In this document: positions 44,108 to 56,484 of the stretch, piece after piece | Layout: every line of letters starts with the position of its first letter | How positions within the stretch are numbered: position 1 is the stretch's first letter | Source: Sambucus nigra | Lineage: Eukaryota; Streptophyta; Magnoliopsida; Dipsacales; Adoxaceae | Reading direction: 5' to 3' | Assembly (NCBI GenBank): GCA_949130495.1 | Contig: OX422210.1 | Span: 631,040,585 to 631,104,584, forward strand | DNA: 64,000 bases | Notes under the pieces: model-generated | Seen by the model: the letters and a program-made list of their open reading frames with translations, nothing else | Databases searched by the model: none | Told to the model about the DNA's origin: nothing | Position numbers and translations under genes: made by a program

Positions 44108-45951
44108 CGTATACACTCAAGCGTACTTAAAACATAAAAATTCCCGAACGTTAGATCCTCATCTCAATTAGGTTTGTTATCTCTCAAAACCATATCGAAC
44201 ATATATAACCAAGTAGGATACCGCATACACTCAAGCATACCCCAAATCATCTAAATCCCTAAACAACGGATTATTCGTTATATCCTTAGGTTTATTAACT
44301 CTTAAACCTTATTAAATTCAACTCCTGGTTTATTGTGTCTCTAAACTATGGGTAAATTTATGTCTCTATATACACGCTCTCTCATAACATACATATATTT
44401 TTCCTCACTTAATTACTAAATTAATTGCATATCCTATAATCTCTCAAGACCTAAATTAATCTCCCAAACACATTAACTAGTTACTCGTCAAGCTCAATGC
44501 GTACACATGAACATAGGATACCGCTCTCTTGTACGTCTACCCAATATAAACCAATCCTCAGTGTTGGATAGTATAATTAGTTAAAGTATTAACCATTCTT
44601 CTACCTTAATTTAAGTTACACAATGTGTCTTTTAGTTTATACACTAACAAACCTAACTTTTGAATTTTGCCAACCATATCTCATATGTCTAACATCTTAT
44701 ATACGCGAATCAACTCAAGATAACTACACGGTCCATTCCCTAACCTAACCTCAGTCCGACCCAGGGGACGAGTCGATTCGCCCCTAGGGATGAATCGATT
44801 CACACCTAGTAGAACACCCAAGTTTGCCTAAAAACGAAGGCTTCCTTCCCCAAACTTCCATTAAAGGTTTATAAAGCTTCAAATCGAAACCCAAACAATA
44901 CCAGAACCTAAATATAAGTCTGGGAACATGTTTCTAAATGTTTTTACACAATCATACTAGTTTAATAACATCAAATCCAAGATTTAAATCTAAAAATCCA
45001 AACTTTTCAACATAACTCAATGTTAAATCATCTTAAGGTTTGTTCATCATCAATTCCATAAATAATCCTCATATTTACATGGGGATAATTTATATTATTA
45101 AGTTTTCTTTCTAAAACCTCCCTTCTTTCTTGGATCTACATAACTTAACCCTTCAATTTGATGTTCGAATCATCAGGGTACAAGTATTCAATGTAGGAAA
45201 GATTTATAACACCCTTAATTAACCCAAATCATTCATATAATCAAACTCGATTAATCTAATACCTAAACATGCTTCAAACTCATATTTGAAAGAGGGGAAA
45301 CATATATTCTAAATCAGTTACAGATTTATAATGATGATTGCAAGATATTGTTACCTGAAAATCGAATAACACACGGTGTAGGCTTGAATCATTAAGGTTT
45401 GTGCTCCTTGGAATTTTCTTTGCTTCTCCCAAAGACGCATCACTGCTAGGGTTTTCTTCTCCTTAGAATAAATGGTAATGACTCACCTTTAATCCCACTT
45501 AAAGAATTAAATTCCTGCACCATTAAATGGCTATTTTCGGGTCACAAAAGAGTCCAAAATAATACCCAAATTGACCCAAAATTCATCCTAAGGGTATACC
45601 TACCCTGGGCTAATTTTAAAGCAGTAAAAACACATAAATGAACACACCTATCACCCTACAGTCCAATCTAAAATACCACCCACAACACACGGAAATACCT
45701 CACAGCGTCAATAAATTATTCACTTAATTATTCTATGCATACACATTGTCCACAATCATATAATTAGTATCTCTAATTAATTATTCCAAGCACACATTAA
45801 AAAAATCATACCGCATGAAAAATTTAATTATCATCTTAATTATGCCAATTTATTATTACTAAACCACACAAGTAATAATTAGTCCCATTATTAATTTATT
45901 TCTCACTTAATAAATAATAAATATAGCCAACAAAAATACGGGGTATTACAT
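43365..45951 (-). repeat. Element F: LTR piece of a Tekay/Del-like gypsy family
   Basis: The right end reads CGGGGTATTACA, that is TGTAATACCCCG on the minus strand, a common start of Tekay/Del-type LTRs. GGTGGAAGAA, abutting it on the minus strand, is the matching polypurine tract. A paired palindrome (GTCGATTC / GAATCGATTC) lies at 44771-44798 and an (AT)n tract at 44043-44105. No ORF is present. The left boundary is unresolved because Z adjoins it; part of 421-1032 may be its continuation. Confidence 0.55.
44043..44105. repeat. (AT)n microsatellite
   Basis: About 31 uninterrupted TA units. The short ORF across it is an artefact of the repeat. Confidence 0.98.
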
Positions 45952-46359
45952 TCTTCCACCTAATAAAGGAATTTTTTCCTTAAAATTTGCTAAAGAATAA
46001 CGTCAAAGAGTAACCCACACAAATATCATAGGCTTATACACAATTAACCTATACCCGTATCCCACGAGATAAAAAAAGGCTCACATACGCTTTCCATAGT
46101 GTGCCACGGCTAGGGCGCTCATACACTCTACACCACGTGTACACATGCATAAACATCACATTCGAATAACATATATACATCCAAAAATCAACCACACATA
46201 CCATGCATAATTATTGAGTAAAGATATACTTGAATACCCTACTAATCGCGAATCAACTCTTCTTAAGATTGCCCCACCCCTTCAACTAGTTGTGCGAACG
46301 ATCCTAAGTGCTCTCGATATTGTACTCCTTTTCGCCACTGGCCTTAAATAATATAATAT
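45952..46359 (-). other. Remnant internal sequence of element F
   Basis: It starts with the polypurine tract complement TTCTTCCACC and an AT-rich stretch resembling the 3' end of a gypsy pol/UTR. No domain is recognisable. It ends with AATAT (46355-46359), the target duplication of solo LTR E, and its continuation would be 61762 onward. Confidence 0.45.
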
Positions 46360-47742
46360 TGTGGCAGCCCGTCTAATTAAATACCGGGTAAATACTCCTT
46401 TTTCCAATTAATACAAAATGTCAAGTTGGTTCAGTTCATAGCATCACTGTCGAAAACATTTTCAATAATTACTAGCCACCTAATATTTAAAAAGTGAGTT
46501 GCCAATTTTATTAAATTAAATTAACATGCGACCAAATAAATTTTAAGTTAACTATACCACATCCACATCACAACAAAATAATAATGGAATGATAAACTGA
46601 GTCGGGAGTAACACTCCCCTGAATATTAAAAATACTGAATAAAACCCAAAACGAAGTCTGAATAACTAAATAAATCCAAAACTGAATTAAAACTGGTAGT
46701 CTGAGAGTGCTATCTCTAAATGGAAAGGGGCGACATGACGTAACTGATAAATGACCCTGAATAGAATCAAATGCAGAATGTGGAGGCATCTAATACCGAG
46801 ATCCTGTAACTTCCACAGCAGCTACATCACGTTTATGAAATGGAACTCCTATGCTTGGCATCCCTGTGGCGGGGCACCTAAAAAGGTTTTTTTACAAGAA
46901 AAATATATTTGAAAGAAAACGGGTCTGAGCCCGAGGTGAAAATAGTTTAAAATACAACAAGTGTTTAATTCCATTAAATAGTAAATATTTTATACATGTT
47001 TGTTACGTGTTCTCCCATGAGTCCTTAACCCCTCAACTAATGTGCACCCTTAACATATACTCTTAACCCATCCTAGTTATAGTGCTTACTAACTAGTTTG
47101 TACCACCTCCTCTCTTCATATTATATTATAGGGGTCTATTCGTATTATTCTAATATATTCTGCATGTAACTCAACTTTTCATTAATCAGAATTATTACAT
47201 CAATTACGATATGAATTATCACATTTTTAATCCCATTCAAGTATCTCCATTATTTGTATTCACAATTTAACAATGAGCCAGTTATAAATGCAAGTATATC
47301 ATTCTCAGCATAAATATACAAACATGGCACCACCATTCTAAGATGTGGTGCCCGCATAATCTTCTATCGAATCCCGGTATCACGTACCTAAGGACTACAT
47401 ATTTTGAACATCTCAGGAATCGTTTCAATAGGCCAAATCACACAAATTGGAGGCGAACATAGTTCACATCTCCATGGGTCACGCATATACCTACGCTCCC
47501 ACGGTCAGCTGACTTATTAACTAAAAATAAGCCATTCCGAACTATGCCCTTAAGGTACCAATCTTAATCCCCTCGTAGGCACACAAAGATTAGATGGCCC
47601 AATATCAAAAACCGACATCCCGTGATAGCAAGTATGGTAGATATGTCATACACATAATAATCCATGTACTAATCATTCACACAACTTAGATAACTTGTTA
47701 TATTATTTAAAGGTATATTTCAGCCTTATACCATTAGTCAAA

Positions 47743-49335
47743 TGACGCGACTGAAAATGTGTCTCAGAAGTGCGTTCACTCTAGGCTCAAGTGCAAGCCT
47801 GTCGCTCAAGTAATAATCCCAGTAAGTCGGGTATCGATTCTCAGGGAAAAAGGACAACAGAGTTGTGACGACGAGAAAATACGGAGAAACCCCAACTTCG
47901 ACTCTAAAAAGAAAAGGAAAAATGGATTTGGTTTTGAGATTGATTACAGCTAAATGCGATAACGAAATTATGAAGAAATGCAACTATATTAATCTACCTA
48001 AATTAAGAATGACAGATGATTTGAAACTTTTCGTTTAAATGATGAGAAAAATAGGATGGGAATACAATCCCCCAACCCTAGTGTAGTGCAGTTATAATAT
48101 TAATCTTAAATTTATCTGATTGGTTTGACCCGGAATTTAGTACTCCCAAGCATTATATATACGAGGTTCAAGCCCGCGTCATACCTAATCTGAGAATGAG
48201 TAAATCAGTACCGCGATAGTGACACTCAAATTGCACTCTAAATCATCACGAGTACCCAGAGAAAAACGAGATATAAAGATCTACAATTATTGTGTAACTA
48301 CACAATACGATCATAACCAATCACTAAATTCATCGGATTAATTTTATACACACATTAACACATCAGGCTAGGTTCATGTACCCCGGCCTTAGAAAATCTA
48401 GCCTATCATGATTAAAGTGATGGAAACAAAGATTACTGTGCAGGTGTTCAGGATTACTCTAAGGAAAATTGGAAATTAATGTAGAAAGGAATTGGAAATA
48501 AGAAATACATACTAAAATTACCCAAGCAATAACTGCAATAATGAATGAAACTGGTACTCACAAAAATCACTAAATAAAACCTTCAATCCTTGAATTAAAA
48601 CTGAAATTGTTAACTGAACTAGGGTTTCTGGAAAAGGAGAGGAAAAACCTACTAATTCTCCATGCTAATAACAATAATAAATCGGGTTTTTATACCCTAC
48701 AACAATTTTTGGAGTTCAGCTGCACTATGAGTCTTTTTAGGAAGAGATAAGATTTTCAAATCTCGAAGCCCGGACCGGTCCGGGCCTTAGGCGGACCGGT
48801 CTGCCCCCAAGGCGGATCGGTTCTTTTTATTTTGGGTCAGACCGGTCCGGGGTCGGACCGATTCTTTTTATTTTGGCCTTCTTCGGTTTGCATGCGATCC
48901 GAGGTCTTCTGGAGTTTGGCAAAGCGGACCGGTCCGGGGTAAGGGCGGACCGGTCCGGTTATTTGACTTTTTGGCTCAACTTTGACTGCTCATAACTTTT
49001 GTTCCGGGACTCCGATTGAGGTGCCGTTTCTTCCTATGTGCTCGTGAATGAGATGTCTTCAACTTCTCTTTAGGTACCTCATCCGAATTCCGTGTGGAAA
49101 TTACGCTTTTGCCCTTGATACTTTTCCTTCTTTCTTTCTTGATTCTTCTGGTTTCCTTCTTTCATTTCTTGACATCAAATACTTGTAAAATCACTACAAA
49201 ATACCAGAAACTCGGTGTACTCATTAGGATCAGTCAGTAGCAAGATTATGAGATAAAGTCAACTCAATTACGTTGTTCGAGGTGCTAAAATTAACTAAAT
49301 CAAGGGATAAATTATGAATAATTTATGCCTAATTA
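47743..49335 (-). repeat. Element D 3' LTR
   Basis: It starts TGACGCGACTG and ends CCTAATTA, where the other copy has CCTAATCA. It contains the GGACCGGTCC array (48772-48956) and a TATA box (minus TATAAAAA, 48687-48694). Confidence 0.92.
48772..48956. repeat. GGACCGGTCC palindrome array in element D 3' LTR
   Basis: Seven copies of the decamer or close variants occur in 185 bp, several followed by GGGG or by TCTTTTTATTTT. In element orientation the array lies just upstream of the LTR TATA box. Confidence 0.92.
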
Positions 49336-49353
49336 AACCCCCCTAACTTAGAA
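49336..49353 (-). other. Polypurine tract of element D (LTR-adjacent)
   Basis: The minus strand reads TCTAAGTTAGGGGGGTTT, directly before the 3' LTR start. The same TCTAAGTTAGGGGGGT string recurs at 50838-50853. Confidence 0.7.
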
Positions 49354-50837
49354 CTTTGCACGTCCCAAGCAATGTAAAAGAATCCTAGCAAGGCTCAACT
49401 TCTTAAAAATCATTTTATTATGATAAAATACCTTTTTCGCGGGCAAGCGATTGCATTTACCATATGCAACAAGCCTTTAAACCTCTAGGTTACCCTAGTA
49501 GGACGAGTGTTGTCTCGTGAGGGTTTTCAGAGAATATACCCACAAAATTCGACTCAAAGAAAAATTCAAACTATGCAAAAATTGTGCAATTCAAACTTTT
49601 CCAGAAAATAATCATCATCAAGTCCTGTTCAATAGTCTCAAATCATAGTGCGTGTGTGCGGAGCCGGAAATATAACCGCCAATTTTCACCGATTGATCAT
49701 TACGCTACTTATCTGAAAATTCGTTTTGATTTCAAGTTCTCACGGAATGCTCTCATAAATGAATCTCTCGGATTATGGCTATTCTCTCGGTATGCGTGAT
49801 ATGAAGAGTAAATGTAATGGAAGAAAAATCACGCATACAATTAGAAAGACGGAAATTTTATGGTGAAAGGACCTCATCAAAGGATTACGGTTTTAAAAAC
49901 GGGAACATTGCCTCTATTTCGCGCACTTAATCTCTTTTATTATCTTTTGGTGTCTTAGCTCTCCACGCGGTAATCAATTTTTGCAATTTGGACTCGGTTA
50001 GGACTTTTTCGAGGTTTTAGGGTATATTGGGTAAAATGAAGGAGGTAGGGAAGGTTGGAATTGGAAAAGTCATTAATGATGTCCATTTGTGCTTTTTCCG
50101 GGCCATTGCTCATTTTTTTCTTCTTTTTCTATTTTTTTTTGTTTTTCATTACTTTTCTTTTCTTGCTATTTTTGCTGAGCATAACTAATTTTTCCATTTT
50201 TTCACAATTTCGGGCTATTTGGGTTTTTCGGGGTTGTCAAACGAAAGGAAAAATTTATTCGGCTCAATTTGGGTTGCAAAAAGGGTGATTTTTCGCTACT
50301 TTTTTTGGCCAATATTTTTGGGTGACAAACGAGGGCCTACTTCATTGTCCAAAATGCCAATTGCGTTACCATATGCGTTTCGAGATGAATTCAAGTTTAG
50401 AGACCAGTTTGGCACATTTTTCGAAGCAATATTACACACATTTTTCAAAACCGATCAAAATGAAAGACTTGAGATCCTCGACAACTTTTTAGATTTTGAA
50501 AAGATCTTTGAGTTAACAATTAACTCGGAGTGATTTAAAAACTCGCAAAAAGTGATAGGCTTGAATCTCACCGGGTTTGTTAATCTCCACACTTATTCGT
50601 TAAGTCGTCAATTTTCGCTCAATTTCCATCTTTGGTCAATTTCGGCTTTGTGTATGTTGAATGTTTACAACTTGAGACTTTAAACCGACTTTTAATGATA
50701 TTTTTGAAACATTTGAATTCCAATTTTTATTTATTTTGAACAAAAATATTTTTGGATTTTTCAAAATTTTATGATTTTTTTGGAAATTTCTGGGCATTTT
50801 GGAAAATTTGTTAAGTTTTAGAGATACGCACTTGTGA

Positions 50838-50853
50838 CCCCCCTAACTTAGAC
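50838..50853 (-). other. Second, internal polypurine tract of element D
   Basis: The minus strand reads TCTAAGTTAGGGGGGT, identical over 16 nt to the LTR-adjacent tract 1.5 kb away. The following bases (plus strand: ACTTTTGCA, then a CCTCAAGCAA-type string) are also similar. It lies between the env-position ORF and the LTR. Confidence 0.75.
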
Positions 50854-51038
50854 TTTTGCATTGTCCTCAAGCAAAAAGGACTAAAATCTAAATAAGGCGA
50901 AATAATAAGTGCGATAAATAAAACAAACAAATAGAGAAAATGCAGTTTTATTACAACAGGACTGTGTTACATGTGCAGGAAAAAGCATACACTGTGAATA
51001 GGAAAAAAAATAAAAAGCTGCTAGCACCATATAGAGCT

Positions 51039-52207
51039 TCACCGGGGTGGGGGGTGGGGGGAACCGGGCACGGTGGGGTCATAAGGGTTATGGTAGTAGG
51101 AAGGTAGTGGCTCATTCGGGTCCCCTATGCGACGATAGATGTCTGCTTGGAAGCGGAGGACTACGCCCATGTCGCGCTCGTAGTTGGTCTGAAAAGTGTT
51201 GAAGTTGGTCTCAAGCGCCAACATACGCACGGATAGGTCCGTGACTTCCCACTCGAAATCTGGGTCGTCCTCCTCGTCGGTCGATTCTTCGTCCGGACCG
51301 ATATCCCCCATCTCGACGTCCTCACCGGCTGCCCCTGCTTCTTCCTCGCTGTCGCTCGGAGCAGCCTCTTCGTCACTATCACCTCCCTGCCTAGCCCAGA
51401 GGACCGCTAGCTGTTTGGCGCTTTTGGTGCTCGTCCCTTGGTCGAAAGGACCGGGGATGCTCATATGGTCGCTCGGTGCCTCTATTCCATCATCCTGAAG
51501 GATGTAAGTGATCAATAGGGCATAGGGAAGTGGGGCGGTGCCCTTCTCATCCAAGGACGAGTTAATGATATCCGCGTATAAGGTTCGGCCCAAATGGATG
51601 GAAGTTTGGGGGTCGAAGAGGTGATACGTCAAGGTGGCTTGCCGGGGCCTCATGGCAGAGTCGTTGGAAGTTTGTAAAATGTTGGCGCACACAATCTGAA
51701 ATGTGAGGTGCGCCTTCTCGTTGATGCGTCCAACGGCGACGGTTTGCCCCATCCAAGCTACATTCGGCGCAATTCGGGCCATGATGGTATCCTTGTCGAC
51801 CCGGGGGACGTTTTGGGGATAGGTGAATTCTTGGACGTCCGGAACGTCAAACTCGACCAAGTTGGCTGTGAGACGGGCCAAGGAAAATGGAATGGGAGTC
51901 CCATCCACATAAGCTTCGGCCTCGAATTGGCCCATCCAGACGAGGGTGCCATAGAATGAGCGGACTTCGGTTGCCCAAACCGCTTCGTGAGGTTGGTTGA
52001 GGAATCGGCACCAGCCCCGAGCCATGAAGAGGGCGGTTACGGATTTGGGAAGGGCTTCCCATTGGATAGCACGCTCCATATGGAGTTTGCGGCACAAACC
52101 GAAGTATTGAGTGCACCACCGCTCCTCTTGGCAGGAGCAGAATTCGCCGTGGACGGAGGGGTGAATCACGGTGGAATCATATTTGGTGGGGCAACGCGGG
52201 GAGCCAT
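51039..52207 (-). pseudogene. Env-position ORF of element D (putative plant transposon protein domain)
   Basis: The likely original start is the ATG complementary to 52205-52207 (MAPRVAPPN), followed in that frame by a TGA. The main open frame lies in another register and reads through to 51039. Near its N-terminal quarter, ALFMARGWCRFLNQP then VRSFYGTLVWMG and a VDGTPIPF strand fit the Pfam 'putative plant transposon protein' domain found in the ORF after pol of Athila elements. A strongly acidic segment (about 51370-51250 on the genome) and a helical C-terminus with Pro-rich end follow. I see no signal peptide or membrane segment, so 'env-like' describes position only. One stop and one frameshift near the start break this copy. 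Confidence 0.65.
51043..51067 (+). other. G-quadruplex-prone tract at the end of the env-position ORF
   Basis: Plus-strand runs GGGG, GGGGGG, GGGGGG and GGG are separated by 1-4 nt. The mRNA of the ORF carries the C-rich complement (Pro-rich C-terminus), so a fold would be on the template strand. Confidence 0.6.
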
Positions 52208-52299
52208 AGAAACAGTAGGAATTTATTGCTTGAAACAAAAAAGAGGAAGAAGAGAGTATTGGGTTTGAAGGTGTGAGGAGAAGGGGAGGGTTTAGGGTG

Positions 52300-52307
52300 T
52301 ATTTATA
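52300..52307 (-). promoter_or_regulatory. TATA box of an internal promoter before the env-position ORF
   Basis: The minus strand reads TATAAATA, about 95 nt upstream of the likely ATG at 52207. A 160-bp pyrimidine-rich stretch (minus strand, 52310-52475) and then a GGACCGGTCC array (52488-52603) lie upstream. The same kind of array lies upstream of the TATA box in the LTR. Confidence 0.55.
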
Positions 52308-52487
52308 GTGGAAAGGGTGAGGGGAGGAGTTGGTTTTGGAGGGAAGTGGTTTGGAGGGAAAATGGGATGGATTTGGGAGGGAAAGGTTGGGGTTGGGAAG
52401 AGGGAAAATGGAATGGAGGGAATGAATGGGATTGGGGGGAAAGGGGGTAAATCTTGGGAAGGGGATAAAAATAGACCTGCAGAAGGC

Positions 52488-52603
52488 GGACCGGTCCGGC
52501 CCTTTGACTTTTCAAACCCTCGACGGGCAGACCGGTTCCTTTAAAAATAAAAAGAACCGGTCCGGGGTCGGACTGATCCACCTTAAAAAGGAATCGGTCC
52601 GCC
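52488..52603. repeat. Internal GGACCGGTCC palindrome array of element D
   Basis: Four or five copies of the decamer or variants occur, with the same companions as in the LTR (TTTGACTTTT after one copy, AAAAATAAAAAGAACCGGTC with another). It lies in the pol to env-position ORF spacer, outside both LTRs. Confidence 0.85.
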
Positions 52604-52840
52604 CCAGGATTTTTGGGTTGTACTTCTTCTAATTCTGTTTCGAGCTCTCTTCTTCAAAAAATTTCACTTTCCCGATATACTCTCTATCCAATTGGACTAA
52701 AAACCCTCGCGATTTCACTGGTCAACACCCTTTGACTCAAAATTCCCAAAACACACGAATGCTTCTCCCGAACGAAACCTATTCCTAACGACTCTCAAAA
52801 CACACATGACTCTCACACACACGACTCTCACACCAACAGC

Positions 52841-55800
52841 TCACTCAACCCCGTAAATGGGGTCCGACAACCCGATGGTGTCAACTTCTTCTGCACACGC
52901 CTCTAGATATGGCTTTAGGTGTTGTCCATTCACTTTGAATGTATTTCCCCCTTTTAAATCATCGAGCTCAACAGCTCCATGGAGGAAAACATTCTTCACG
53001 ACGAATGGGCCAGACCATCATGACCACAACTTGCCCGAAAAGAGGTGAAGCCGAGAGTTGTAGAGAAGAACTTTTTGCCCGGGGAGAAACTCTTTTCGTC
53101 GAATGATGCTATCATGAGCGAGTTTCATCCTCTCTTTCAAAATTTTGGCATTCTCATACACGTCATTGCGTAGTTCTTCTAACTCATTCAATTGAAGCTT
53201 GCGGGCTTCACCGGCCTTGTCCATGGCATAATTCAATTGCTTAATCGCCCAATACGCTTTGTGTTCGAGCTCAACGGGAAGATGGCAAGGTTTACCATAC
53301 ACAAAGCGGAAAGGGGACATATCGAGTTGGTTCTTATATGCGGTACGATAGGCCCATAGCGAATCGTTCAATCTAAGTGACCAATCTTTCTGGGTAGGAT
53401 TGACTGTCTTTTTGAGAATGTTCTTGATCTCCCGATTCGTTAGTTCGGCCTGCCCATTCGTTTGGGGGTGATAAGTCGTTCCAACCTTATGAACGACACC
53501 ATACTTTCTCATGAGCTTCTCGAATGGCCTATTGCAAAAGTGCGTGCCATTATCATTAATTATCGCTTTCGGTGCACCGAAGCGGGAAAGTATGTGTTCC
53601 TGCAGGAACTTTATCACCACTTTGTTGTCATTAGTCTTGGTAGCTATAGCTTCTACCCATTTAGAAACGTAGTCTACCGCGACAAGGATGTATAGGAAAC
53701 TAAAGGACGGGGGGAATGGACCCATGAAGTCAATACCCCAACAGTCGAATATCTCAATGATGAGTATAGGGGTAAGACGCATCATGTCTCGTTGAGTAAT
53801 GGCTCCCATTCGTTGGCACCTATTGCATGATTTGCAAGCATCATTCACATCCCGAAAGATTGTGGGCCAATAGAGGCCGCATTGCAGAATTGTATCGACC
53901 GTCTTTTTCGTCAAAAAGTGGCCTCCACAAGCTTCCGAATGACAAAACTGGATGACTTTCGGGATCTCGTCATCCGGTACACATCATCGGATGATTTGGT
54001 CGGCGCAATATTTAAAAAGGAATGGATCATCGTATAAGAACATGCGCGACCAAGTAAGAAACCTCTTCTTATCTTGCGGTGTCCAGTCGGGAGGGACAGC
54101 TCCCGTGACAAGATATTTCACGATATCCGCAAACCAGGGATACGAAGAGGTGGAAAAAAGATCCTCATCCGGAAAGTATTCGTCTATGGGTACGGGATCA
54201 CTAGGTACGTCGGACGAAAGTCGAGATAAATGGTCAGCAACGACGTTTTCTACTCCTTTCTTATATTCGATGGAGAGATTAAACTCTTGTAGGAGTAGGA
54301 TCCACCTTATGAGGCGCGGCTTAGCATCTTTCTTTGCAAATAGGTATTTCAATGCCGCGTGGTCGGTGAAGACAGTAATAGGAGAACGAATGAGATATGA
54401 TCAGAATTTATCAAGGGCAAAGACCACCGCTAGCAACTCCTTCTCCGTGGTAGAGTAGTTTAGTTGAGGTTTGGTAAGGGTCCGACTAGCATAGTAGATG
54501 ACATGAGCTTGTTTATCCTTGCGTTGGCCCAAAACAGCCCCGATCGCGTAATCGCTTGCATCACACATAAGTTCGAATGGTAAGGACCAATCCAGAACTT
54601 GCATGATGGGAGCGAACACAAGCATGTTTTTCAATTTTTCAAAAGAGCTTTGGAATGCTTTCGTCCACTCGAATGGGTTTTCCTTCATGAGTAGGTTGCT
54701 TAAGGGTCTAGCGATGGCGCTAAAGTCCTTAATTAACCTTCGATAAAACCTCGCGTGGCCCAAGAAAGAGCGCAAGTCCTTAAGCGATTTTGGTGGGGGA
54801 AGATCAGCTATGACATCTATCTTTACCCTATCCACTTCTATTCCTTTGGATGATACTATGTGGCCAAGAACTATTCCCTCGGTGACCATGAAATGGCACT
54901 TCTCCCAATTCAGCACTAAGTTCTTTTCCACACATCGGGTAAGTACTTTTTCCAGCTTGTCTAAACAATGATCGAAAGAGGTGCCAAAAACGCTGAAATC
55001 ATCCATGAACACTTCGAGTCCTCTCTCGACCATGTCGCTAAATAAGCTCAACATGCACCTTTGAAAGGTCGCGGGTGCATTACACAGGCCAAATGGCATA
55101 CGTTTGTAGGCAAACGTACCAAAAGGGCAAGTGAAGGTCGTATTTTCCTGGTCAAGTACATCCACTTCAATTTGGTTATATCCGGAATAACCATCAAGGA
55201 AGCAATAGTAAGGGTGGCCCGCTACTCTCTCAAGCATTTGATCAATAAATGGCAAGGGTAAATGGTCTTTCCTAGTTCTCGCATTGAGTTTCCAGTAATC
55301 AATGCAAATGCGCCATCCGATGGTGGTACGTTGGGGGACTAGCTCTCCCTTGGTATTCTCAATCACAGTCATACCCGACTTCTTCGGGATGACTTGAATA
55401 GGGCTTACCCATTTGCTATTCGAGATTGGGTAGATAATCCCGGTATCCAATAATTTGATAATCTCAGTTCTCACAACTTCTTTCATATTGGGATTCAGTC
55501 TTCTTTGCATTTCTCTAGAGGGTTTGACATCCTCCTCGAGATGGATCTTGTGGGTGCAAATAAAAGGACTTATCCCCTTCAAATCAGCAATACACCAACC
55601 AAAATCACTTTGGTACTTCCTCAAAATTTTCAATAATTTACCCTCCTGCCCTTCATTTAGGCTAGAGGAGATAACAACAGGAAATGTCTCATCCTCTCCT
55701 AGGTATGCATATTTAATATGGGAGGGGAGTTTCTTTAATTCGAGGGTTGGAAATTTGTCACTGGAGGGAACCATGTGTGTATCCCTCGAGGGTAATTCCT

Positions 55801-56475
55801 CGAACCTAGAAACCCAATTAACGTCTCTCACGTCCTCGTCTGACGTACTCTCATCGAGTAGCTCTCTCAACTCTCCAACCTCCCTCTCGAAGTCGGTGTA
55901 CGTCCCCTCACACTCGTATCTCATCACTAAACAGGACTCTAAAGCGTCGCCACAGTAATTTTCCTCAAAATACTCCTCTACTATCTCATCTACGAGGCTC
56001 ACCGCATGAAGATCATCTTGCTCCCCAGCATTTTGGGCTATGTGGAAGATGTTGGTTTCCAAGGTCATGTTCCCAAAAGTTAGTTGCATTCGCCCATTCC
56101 TAGTATTGATGATTGCGTTAGACGTAGCTAAGAAAGGGCGCCCAAGGATGATGGGAACATAATTGCTCGAGTTGAAGCAGGGCTCCGTGTCCCAAATGAC
56201 AAAATCTATCGGAAAGTAGAAAGTGTCAACTTGGACGATCACATCCTCGACTATGCCTCGTGGGATCTTCACTGTTCGATCCGCTAATTGGAGAATGACC
56301 TTTGTGGGCTTGAGGTCGCCCAAATCTAGTTTCCTATAGATTGAGTAAGGGAGGATATTTACGCTTTCTCCGAAGTCAAGTAAGGATTTTTCGATTTTAT
56401 TCTCTCCAATGATGCAGGATATGGTGGGTGCACCGGGATCTTTGAATTTAGGCGAAGCTCGTTTAGTATAATGGA
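52841..56475 (-). pseudogene. Pol of element D (protease, RT, RNase H, integrase)
   Basis: One frame runs from about 56475 to a stop at 52841-52843, broken by three TGA codons (54401-54403, 53984-53986, 53018-53020). Protease has LLDFGESVNILPYSIY, with FGE where LGA is usual. RT has FLDGYSGYNQIEV, RMPFGLCNAPATFQRCM and FMDDFSVFG (site near 55005), the Athila form. RNase H has MCDASDYAIGAVLGQR and YYASRTL. Integrase has [37 protein letters not shown] and [14 protein letters not shown], so the catalytic triad is present. It ends PIYGVE. Gag and pol are separated by a stop and a frameshift near 56480; relatives have one continuous frame there. Confidence 0.9.
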
Positions 56476-56484
56476 GCTCACGTT

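Larger units (their letters stand above)
49336..51038 (-). other. Long 3' noncoding region of element D
   Basis: No coding region was seen; small ORFs on the plus strand are T-rich noise. It begins (element 3' end) with the polypurine tract next to the LTR, and a near-copy of that tract with its flank lies at 50838-50853. A run of T-rich sequence is at 50100-50220. Confidence 0.6.

Noticed and set aside
43953..44171. 72-codon ORF with an Ile-Tyr run
   Set aside because: It is the (AT)n repeat translated; no other support.
51039..52207. Calling the last D ORF a true envelope gene
   Set aside because: No signal peptide, no transmembrane helix, and the visible domain is the plant-transposon type; only the position is env-like.
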